8,169 nt of DNA from an uncultured Oscillospiraceae bacterium (GTDB taxonomy: Bacteria > Bacillota > Clostridia > Oscillospirales > Ruminococcaceae). Position numbers and translations under genes: made by a program. The notes below the pieces were generated by a model, which did not search any database, was not told where the DNA came from, and saw only the letters and a list, made by a program, of their open reading frames with translations. The stretch is from contig UQSL01000078.1 in assembly GCA_900543705.1 (NCBI GenBank), positions 1 through 8,169 of the forward strand. The letters run 5' to 3'. How positions within the stretch are numbered: the stretch's first letter is position 1; every line of letters starts with the position of its first letter. Shown here piece after piece: positions 1-4,303 of the stretch.

Positions 1-840
1 TTCCGCGTCATTTGCGTTCCCAAAACCATTGACAACGACCTGCCCGTGACCGATCATACGCCGGGTTATGGAAGCGCTGCAAAGTTCATCGCTACTTCCA
101 TGCTGGAAATCATACGGGACAGCGAAGTCTACAACGTCCAGTCGGTGACGATTGTGGAAATCATGGGCCGCAACGCCGGATGGCTGACGGCCGCTTCCTG
201 CCTTCCCCGCTTTTTGGGCGGAAATGCTCCCCATCTCATCTATCTGCCTGAGACGCCGTTTACCTTTGAAAAATTCTTGAAGGACGTCACACAAGCACAC
301 GAGGATCACAAGGCTGTCATCGTCGCTGTCTCCGAAGGCGTACGCACCCCGGACGGCAAATACGCCGCCGAGTCAACCCAGAGCGGCAAAACCGATGCGT
401 TTGGCCACAAGTACCTTGCCGGCATCGGCAAATATCTTGAGCAGCTCGTCACTGAGCATATCGGCTGTAAAGTGCGTTCGATTGAGCTTAATGTCCCACA
501 GCGGTGCAGTGCACATCTGGCCTCCAAGACCGATTTGGAGGAAGCGCGGCTCATTGGGCGCAAAGCCGTGGAAGCGGCACTCGCCGGAGAAACCGGGAAA
601 ATGATGGTTTTTGAGCGCCTCTCCAATCATCCCTACCAGATCTCCATCTCCACCTGCGATATCGGCAGGGTAGCGTTCCAGGAAAAGACCTTCCCGAAAA
701 AGTGGTTGAATCATGAAGGTACTTTTGTCACCCAGGAAGCCTTTGAGTACCTCCTGCCGCTTGTACAGGGAGAAGTCAAGCACGAGATGAAAGACGGCTT
801 CCCTGTTCACTTCCTTTTTGACAAAACTAAACTGGTGTGA
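1..840 (+). CDS. 6-phosphofructokinase, pyrophosphate-type, 5'-truncated by window edge
   Basis: This cytoplasmic glycolytic enzyme phosphorylates fructose 6-phosphate to fructose 1,6-bisphosphate. The open frame is continuous from base 1, so the gene starts upstream; 279 residues are visible, and full-length relatives have about 400. The first visible residues contain PKTIDNDL, the catalytic loop with its aspartates, followed by TPGYGSAAK and then MGRNAGWLTAAS, the substrate-binding MGR motif. In ATP-dependent enzymes such as E. coli PfkA the loop reads PGTIDND. A lysine in place of that glycine is the known hallmark of the PPi-using class, so PPi is the likely phosphoryl donor. The second marker, an aspartate in the GGDD segment, lies outside the window, so ATP use is not excluded. 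The GTG at 46 is an internal valine codon and not the start. A terminator follows 8 bases after the stop. The family is certain; the donor is an inference. Confidence 0.93.
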   Translation, partial: FRVICVPKTIDNDLPVTDHTPGYGSAAKFIATSMLEIIRDSEVYNVQSVTIVEIMGRNAGWLTAASCLPRFLGGNAPHLIYLPETPFTFEKFLKDVTQAHEDHKAVIVAVSEGVRTPDGKYAAESTQSGKTDAFGHKYLAGIGKYLEQLVTEHIGCKVRSIELNVPQRCSAHLASKTDLEEARLIGRKAVEAALAGETGKMMVFERLSNHPYQISISTCDIGRVAFQEKTFPKKWLNHEGTFVTQEAFEYLLPLVQGEVKHEMKDGFPVHFLFDKTKLV

Positions 841-847
841 TGAAATT

Positions 848-888
848 AAGCTGAGAATTCCTGCATTGGGTTTTCTCAGCTGTTTTTC
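848..888 (+). terminator. intrinsic terminator after phosphofructokinase
   Basis: AGCTGAGAA (849-857) pairs perfectly with TTCTCAGCT (873-881) around a 15-base loop and is followed by GTTTTTCC. It starts 8 bases after the stop codon, so the phosphofructokinase is the last gene of its transcript. Confidence 0.75.
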
Positions 889-890
889 CT

Positions 891-1178
891 CTATATGCAT
901 ATTTTACAGCAGGGGATTTTTATCATAATCTTGGAACAAGATCGATTTACAGCGCCTTTTTGCCTTATTTGTCAAAGGATACAGCAGAAGCAGTATCATG
1001 AAAACCAATCAAACAGGAATCCGCTGATTTGCAGGGGATAGAATCTCTTTCCATCCGGTCCAATGCAGCAGCACAACGGCGCTGGTATGCAGCATCGGAC
1101 AAAATGAAAAAAAGAATCCGCCGATTGATTCACGATAATATACTTCATCTCATATCAGAAAAGGAGAATAATGAATGA
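891..1178 (+). pseudogene. decayed coding remnant of unknown family, one in-frame stop
   Basis: One frame reads as protein-like sequence from about 891 to a TGA at 1176-1178, broken by a single internal TGA at 999-1001. Before the break it reads FTAGDFYHNLGTRSIYSAFL and onward; after it come SADLQGIESLSIRSNAAAQR and a basic stretch, RRWYAASDKMKKRIRR, ending in SEKENNE. The basic C-terminus could bind nucleic acid, but I do not recognise the family. The stop of this frame overlaps the ATG of the next small frame as ATGA, the layout of translationally coupled genes, which argues that both are real remnants of one operon. The upstream end runs into the phosphofructokinase terminator region, so the 5' part is missing. 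An alternative reading is a short gene starting at ATG 998, shifted by one extra A in the run just after the start. Confidence 0.4.
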
Positions 1179-1273
1179 ACAAAATAAATGATGATACATT
1201 AGAAAAGATGGAAAAGAAGTATCAACCAAGCCAAGATGAATTTTATATTATGAGCCGCTCTTTTATTGAGTAG
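1175..1273 (+). pseudogene. 32-codon small ORF, probably a truncated gene start
   Basis: An ATG at 1175 has a good Shine-Dalgarno sequence (AGGAG at 1162-1166, 8-base spacing) and overlaps the stop of the preceding frame as ATGA. The product begins MNKINDDTLEKMEKKYQPSQ and ends DEFYIMSRSFIE, with a TAG at 1271-1273. The sequence is charged and helix-prone. It looks like the N-terminus of a longer protein cut off about 40 bases before the first copy of the 64-bp direct repeat. I cannot name the family. It may be an intact small protein, but the deletion reading fits the decayed neighbour and the nearby repeat better. Confidence 0.4.
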
Positions 1274-1312
1274 GATACTATATTGACAAAATCCCGTTTA
1301 GTGGGGAGATAG

Positions 1313-1376
1313 CAAGGGACGACAGCCGGGAGTGCTGCCGTCTTTTCTTTTTTACGGCTTCTTTACCCTGTACCAA
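1313..1376. repeat. 64-bp direct repeat, copy 1 (left flank of HTH module)
   Basis: Matches 2233-2296 at 61 of 64 positions, with the same offset of 920 throughout. The three differences are at 1326-1328 (CCG against TAA); 1329-1376 is identical. It contains a terminator hairpin and the tract TTTACGGCTTCTTTACCCTG. The pair brackets the HTH and membrane-protein genes. Confidence 0.9.
1318..1353 (+). terminator. intrinsic terminator inside repeat copy 1
   Basis: GACGACAGC (1318-1326) pairs with GCTGCCGTC (1334-1342), with a single A-C mismatch and a 7-base loop, followed by TTTTCTTTTTT. It would stop transcription arriving from the decayed operon before it enters the HTH module. Confidence 0.65.
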
Positions 1377-1397
1377 TCTCATGTACGGTAAAGAAGC
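1357..1397. repeat. long inverted repeat at the right end of repeat copy 1
   Basis: GCTTCTTTACC (1357-1367) is the exact reverse complement of GGTAAAGAAGC (1387-1397). Inside it GTAC (1370-1373) pairs with GTAC (1383-1386) over a 9-base loop. The left arm lies in the direct repeat and the right arm outside it. Repeat copy 2 lacks this right arm and has only a shorter TTACCC/GGGTAA pairing, so the two copies differ here. Confidence 0.7.
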
Positions 1398-1457
1398 AGA
1401 AACCATAAACAAGAGATAGACTGCCAGCACCACAATTCCAATCAAATCAAAAAGTTA

Positions 1458-1486
1458 TTGACATATGCAGAACAGAGTGCTATCAT
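1458..1486 (+). promoter_or_regulatory. sigma-A type promoter of the HTH gene
   Basis: TTGACA at 1458-1463, a 17-base spacer and TATCAT at 1481-1486. The expected start of transcription is near 1493, inside the operator and upstream of both possible start codons of the HTH gene. Confidence 0.75.
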
Positions 1487-1516
1487 GAAATAAATTTCAT
1501 GTGAAGTTTATTTCAT
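1485..1516. promoter_or_regulatory. double operator, probably autoregulatory
   Basis: Two abutting 16-bp near-palindromes: ATGAAATAAATTTCAT (1485-1500) and GTGAAGTTTATTTCAT (1501-1516). The first is a perfect 7+2+7 inverted repeat. The second matches the reverse complement of the first at 14 of 16 positions. They overlap the -10 box and the expected transcription start, the classical placement for repression. The adjacent XRE-family protein is the obvious candidate ligand; that assignment is inferred. Confidence 0.65.
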
Positions 1517-1535
1517 GCAAATAGGGGATAAAAAT

Positions 1536-1757
1536 TTGAAAAAAGAAGTACCTGCATTGCTATCAAACAAAGTAAGAGAATGCCGAATAGAGAAGCAACT
1601 TACGCAACAGCAACTCGCAGATTTAGTTCAAGTTTCATCAAGAACAATTATTTCATTGGAAAAAGGGCAATACAATCCGTCTGTATTATTGGCACATACA
1701 TTAGCTAAGATATTCGGATTGACGATTGAAGAATTATTTAATTTTGAGGAGGATTGA
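1536..1757 (+). CDS. small XRE-family HTH transcriptional regulator
   Basis: A 73-residue DNA-binding protein made almost entirely of one HTH_3 (Cro/CI-type) domain, from KVRECRIEKQLTQQQLADLV through SSRTIISLEKGQYNPS to GLTIEELFNFEED. LTQQQLADLV is helix 2 and SSRTIISLEKG is the recognition helix region. I prefer the TTG start at 1536 because AGGGG (1523-1527) lies 8 bases before it. The in-frame ATG at 1515 would give 80 residues, but it lies inside the operator, only about 22 bases from the predicted transcription start, and has no good Shine-Dalgarno sequence. The gene has its own promoter and double operator, so autorepression is likely. It is followed after one base by a small membrane protein gene, a common pairing in Firmicutes. 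It is clearly AT-richer than the flanking core genes, which fits acquisition by transfer. Confidence 0.9.
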   Translation: MKKEVPALLSNKVRECRIEKQLTQQQLADLVQVSSRTIISLEKGQYNPSVLLAHTLAKIFGLTIEELFNFEED

Positions 1758-1758
1758 C

Positions 1759-2148
1759 ATGAGAAAAAGTAAAAAGTTTTTTGCGTGTATGTTCATTGGT
1801 GTTGGTGTTCTGCTTTTACCTTTTAGTTTTATAAAAGGATTGCCTGCCGCTTTTGTGGTGGCAACTGGTTCAGCGTTAATAGCTTGGGGTATTGTCACCT
1901 TTCTGTTTGAACATTTCGTCCATAAAATTGGGCGTGCAAAAATAATGGACGAGGACGAAAGAAACTTATTCATTAACGGTAAAGCATATACCCTTACGTC
2001 CGAGTTTACAAATATCAGTCTTATTGTCCTTGCTTTGTATTCTGCAATCTGTAAAACAGACATGGTGGGCTGCATATTTGCCGTAACTCTTTTTTTACTA
2101 AGTCACGTTGTTTATACGATTTGTTTCAAGTATTTTGACAATCATTAG
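1759..2148 (+). CDS. four-helix membrane protein, DUF2178-like
   Basis: A 129-residue integral membrane protein of unknown function. Predicted membrane spans are at about residues 7-25, 30-50, 82-99 and 103-123. Between the second and third lies a charged cytoplasmic-type segment, DEDERN (64-69), followed by NGKAYTLTSEFT. A DERN-x-IN-x-KA segment before a membrane hairpin is typical of the DUF2178 group of small membrane proteins found next to XRE regulators; I assign that family from memory of the motif, so it is tentative. I chose ATG 1759 because GAGGAGG immediately precedes it at good spacing; a longer frame upstream overlaps the regulator and lacks such a site. It lies one base after the regulator stop, so the two are co-transcribed and probably translationally coupled. 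Possible roles are modulating the regulator or envelope stress; nothing in the sequence decides. Confidence 0.85.
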   Translation: MRKSKKFFACMFIGVGVLLLPFSFIKGLPAAFVVATGSALIAWGIVTFLFEHFVHKIGRAKIMDEDERNLFINGKAYTLTSEFTNISLIVLALYSAICKTDMVGCIFAVTLFLLSHVVYTICFKYFDNH

Positions 2149-2167
2149 CATGGTAATTCGAGCCAGC

Positions 2168-2201
2168 CAACGGCAAGATAAACAGGCTACGCCTGCCGTT
2201 G
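2168..2201. repeat. inverted repeat after the HTH module
   Basis: CAACGGCA (2168-2175) pairs exactly with TGCCGTTG (2194-2201); AGGC/GCCT can form an alternative inner stem. There is no T-tract after it, so it is not an ordinary terminator. The stretch 2149-2340 has no gene and holds this hairpin, the second 64-bp repeat and a short unremarkable spacer. Confidence 0.55.
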
Positions 2202-2232
2202 ACAGCCCCGCCCGGTTTTGCAGTTGGGCAGC

Positions 2233-2296
2233 CAAGGGACGACAGTAAGGAGTGCTGCCGTCTTTTCTTTTTTACGGCTTCTTTACCCTGTACCAA
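2233..2296. repeat. 64-bp direct repeat, copy 2 (right flank of HTH module)
   Basis: Second copy of the repeat at 1313-1376, with three adjacent base differences. The C-to-T change at 2246 turns a G-C closing pair into a G-U pair, so the hairpin remains possible in both copies. Confidence 0.9.
2238..2273 (+). terminator. intrinsic terminator inside repeat copy 2
   Basis: GACGACAG pairs with CTGCCGTC around the AGTAAGG region, followed by TTTTCTTTTTT. It is placed to end transcripts of the HTH and membrane-protein operon. Confidence 0.65.
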
Positions 2297-2369
2297 GCAT
2301 AGGGTAACCAGTTAAAACGCAGCTCTGTTTCTCCCGGCCAATGATTAGTTACTTGTTTCTGTTCGTCAC

Positions 2370-2408
2370 AAAACAGGGCGGCGGATATAAATCCGCCGCC
2401 CTGTTTTT
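2370..2408. terminator. strong bidirectional terminator hairpin
   Basis: A 17-bp perfect stem, 2370-2386 with 2391-2407, closes a 4-base loop; the core is ACAGGGCGGCGGAT. An A-run on one side and a T-run on the other let it work for both strands. On the minus strand it begins 12 bases after the stop of the cyclophilin gene and ends that operon. Confidence 0.85.
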
Positions 2409-2418
2409 ATCTATTCGA

Positions 2419-3192
2419 TTACTGTACCTTATAAATATTGACACTGGTGATGGTATCCGCCTTTGTGGGAGTCCCATTTGCATCTTGAGAAACCTTCGCC
2501 AGTTTGTCGACGACATCCATTCCCTCATAGACCTGGCCGAATACCGTGTGCTTCTGATCAAGCCAAGGGGTTCCTCCTACTTCCATGTAGGCGTCCAGGA
2601 TCTCCTGGGTATAAAGCCCTTCATTCGAGGAAAAAAGAGCCTCCTGCATGGTGTCTGCCCCGGCCTGCACAATAAAGAACTGGCTGGAGTTAGAATCCGC
2701 CTTCCCGGTATTCGCCATGGAAAGCGCACCGCGGAAGTTGTAAAGGTCGAGGGAAAATTCATCCTCAAAGTCCTTCCCAAACACACTCTCCCCTCCCCGG
2801 CCCGTTCCGGTCGGGTCGCCGGATTGAATCATGAAGTCTTTCATGACTCGGTGGAAAGTAATCCCATCATAATAACCCCGTCTGGCCAAAGTTACAAAAT
2901 TTTCCACTGCCTTTGGTGCGATATCCGGGTACAGCATAATCTTAATAGTACCCTTGCTGGTCTCCAGAACCGCCACGGTATCCCCGGATTTCGGGGCCTG
3001 GAACTGGCGAAGGCCGGTTTCCTCTTTGAGTTTGTTTTCCCGTTTGGATTCGTCCACGGTAATCGTCCCGATCTCCTTGAGGCCATCCCCCCCAACCGGT
3101 GTGGAGGAGACGCTTTGCTTTTCGCCACACCCACTCAGAAGTCCCGTGACAAGGGCAGCCCCCACAAGCAGGGAAAAAAGTCTTTTTTTCAT
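2419..3192 (-). CDS. cyclophilin-type peptidyl-prolyl cis-trans isomerase lipoprotein, active-site complete
   Basis: A 257-residue lipoprotein that should catalyse proline cis-trans isomerisation outside the membrane and help exported proteins fold. The N-terminus is a lipoprotein signal (MKKRLFSLLVGAALVTG) with lipobox LSGC, so Cys22 would be lipidated. After a flexible linker the cyclophilin domain runs from about residue 70 to the end. The residues known from human cyclophilin A are present: FHRVMKDFMIQSGD gives Arg115, Phe120 and Gln123; SSQFFIV gives Gln171 and Phe173; PWLDQKHTVFGQV gives Trp210, Leu211 and His215. An insertion of about 20 residues lies between the FFIV strand and the PWL loop. 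It is the second gene of an operon, 31 bases after the catalytically degenerate paralogue. GAGG lies about 12 bases before the start codon, rather far away. Confidence 0.95.
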   Translation of the reverse strand: MKKRLFSLLVGAALVTGLLSGCGEKQSVSSTPVGGDGLKEIGTITVDESKRENKLKEETGLRQFQAPKSGDTVAVLETSKGTIKIMLYPDIAPKAVENFVTLARRGYYDGITFHRVMKDFMIQSGDPTGTGRGGESVFGKDFEDEFSLDLYNFRGALSMANTGKADSNSSQFFIVQAGADTMQEALFSSNEGLYTQEILDAYMEVGGTPWLDQKHTVFGQVYEGMDVVDKLAKVSQDANGTPTKADTITSVNIYKVQ

Positions 3193-3223
3193 TGTTTTCT
3201 TTTACCTCGCTCAAGTCAAAATG

Positions 3224-3943
3224 TTATTCCTCATGGTATTCACTGACGGTAATGGTGTTGATGAGAATATCCTCCACCGGGACGTTTTTGTCCGTTTTTT
3301 CAGCGGCAACGATTTTGTCCACGACATCCATTCCCTCGATGACCTGGCCGAAGATGGTGTACAGCCTGGAGTAAATCGGTGCTCCGCCAACTTCGGCAAA
3401 CTTGTCGACAACCTTTTGCGGATAACCGGCTTCTACCATCTGGTCGAGCATTTCCTGCGGAACCTCGGCGTCACTCACAATAAAGAACCGGCTGCTCGCC
3501 TTTTTATCCTTGGTACTGATCGAGCCGAGCGCCCCCGCATAGGACCAGAGACTTGGCGAGAGCTCATAGTCAAAATCCTTGCCGTCATAGATGCTGGTGC
3601 CATTGCGCCCCTTTTTGTCGCTTGTACCGGCGAGAAACGCCCCATTCGGATCGGATACCAGGGAAAAGACACAAGTCCCGTCATAATAGCCCTGCTCTGC
3701 AAGCGTCAGGAAATTCTCGACCGCCTTGGGAGCCTCTTCTGGGAAGACTACAACCGTGATCTTTCCGTAGGTTGTGTCAATCGTAGCAATCTTATCTCCC
3801 TCTTTGGGCTTTTCAAACTGGATAAACTCGATATCTGCGTCCAAAATCGGGTCCTCCGTTTCCACGCCCTGGCAGCCTGTCATTGTCAGCAGCATCGACA
3901 AAGACAAAACTGCTGCCGCCAAACTGGCAATTTTCCGTTTCAT
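3224..3943 (-). CDS. cyclophilin-fold lipoprotein lacking the usual catalytic residues
   Basis: A 239-residue lipoprotein with a cyclophilin domain (about residues 48-236), similar to the next gene in the operon. The signal segment ends in LLTMTGC, so Cys24 is the likely lipidated residue. The fold landmarks are kept: APKAVENFLTLAEQGYYDG, SSRFFIVSDAE and YTIFGQVIEGMDVVDKIV. The active site is not. The FHRV motif reads FSLV, so the essential arginine is lost; the QSGD segment reads LAGTSD; the SQFF glutamine is Arg152; the tryptophan of the PWL loop is gone; and the histidine before the FGQV motif is Tyr195. It is probably not an isomerase but a binding or scaffold protein, perhaps a partner of its paralogue. 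I chose the start at 3943 because GGAG lies 9 bases upstream and the signal peptide then begins MKRK; in-frame starts at 3958 and 3976 have poorer sites. Confidence 0.9.
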   Translation of the reverse strand: MKRKIASLAAAVLSLSMLLTMTGCQGVETEDPILDADIEFIQFEKPKEGDKIATIDTTYGKITVVVFPEEAPKAVENFLTLAEQGYYDGTCVFSLVSDPNGAFLAGTSDKKGRNGTSIYDGKDFDYELSPSLWSYAGALGSISTKDKKASSRFFIVSDAEVPQEMLDQMVEAGYPQKVVDKFAEVGGAPIYSRLYTIFGQVIEGMDVVDKIVAAEKTDKNVPVEDILINTITVSEYHEE

Positions 3944-4019
3944 ATTCCAAAACTCCATTCCGCCGTTTTCCGGCATTGCATTTCAGGCGCTGTCTGCATC
4001 AGCTGTTTTCCCTGCCTGA

Positions 4020-4126
4020 CAGATAAGCTTCGCTTCTGCAAAATACAAAGTGTACTTTTATCTGCCTTAATCGGAATCCATTCTCCACTTTCCGGATAGT
4101 TCCCGTGGAGTTGCACCGATTCCAAA
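4020..4126 (-). other. inverted-repeat-rich leader of the cyclophilin operon
   Basis: In the 300 bases upstream of the operon several paired segments occur on the minus strand. AATCGG/CCGATT (4116-4121 with 4069-4074) encloses CTCCAC/GTGGAG (4105-4110 with 4083-4088). Separately, CAGATAA (4058-4064) pairs with TTATCTG (4020-4026). This suggests a folded 5' leader. I recognise no known riboswitch class in it. Short open frames across it lack ribosome sites. Confidence 0.4.
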
Positions 4127-4136
4127 ACTCTTGTAT

Positions 4137-4151
4137 CCTTGACTGTCAAGG
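4137..4151. promoter_or_regulatory. 15-bp palindrome overlapping a TTGACA box
   Basis: CCTTGACTGTCAAGG is a perfect palindrome with one central base. On the minus strand it contains TTGACA (4149-4144), a consensus -35 box facing the cyclophilin operon. No good -10 box is found 16-18 bases further on (TTTGGA at best), so promoter function is uncertain; an operator is an alternative. Confidence 0.35.
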
Positions 4152-4246
4152 GAGCTTACACGTATTATCACCCCTGTTATCCGCAGGGAGGCCGGCCGAT
4201 TCCCTTTAGAAAAGGCTACAGGCAAGCGGACTTTATTATTATAACG

Positions 4247-4272
4247 AAAAAAAACCCCTGAAACAAGGGATT
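4247..4272 (-). terminator. intrinsic terminator, second of a tandem pair
   Basis: On the minus strand AATCCCT (4272-4266) pairs with AGGGGTT (4259-4253), with one G-U pair and a 6-base loop, followed by eight Ts. It lies about 45 bases beyond the hairpin that ends the predicted large noncoding RNA, so it is either a backup or the true end. Confidence 0.75.
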
Positions 4273-4303
4273 GTGTCGTTTCCAGTCTGAACTTTTTATG
4301 AAC

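Noticed and set aside
1313..2296. CRISPR array or insertion sequence
   Set aside because: There are only two repeat copies, no regular spacers, no transposase gene and no terminal inverted repeats with target duplications that I could identify.
2341..3246. Long plus-strand open frame of 301 codons
   Set aside because: It is antisense to the active cyclophilin gene, has no ribosome site and starts in the terminator region. The minus frame has clear domains and a signal peptide.
2954..4099. Plus-strand open frame of 381 codons
   Set aside because: Runs antisense across both cyclophilin genes and their leader; no motif, no ribosome site, and it is explained by the codon usage of the minus strand.
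3940..4149. 69-codon minus-strand frame ending in an ATGA overlap with the degenerate cyclophilin gene
   Set aside because: It starts with TTG inside the palindrome, has no ribosome site, and the product resembles no family; the overlap is probably chance.
4177..4195. Similarity to the I-SceI homing endonuclease site in the minus strand (GGATAACAGGGG)
   Set aside because: Only a partial match of a short AT/GC mix; no endonuclease or intron is present.
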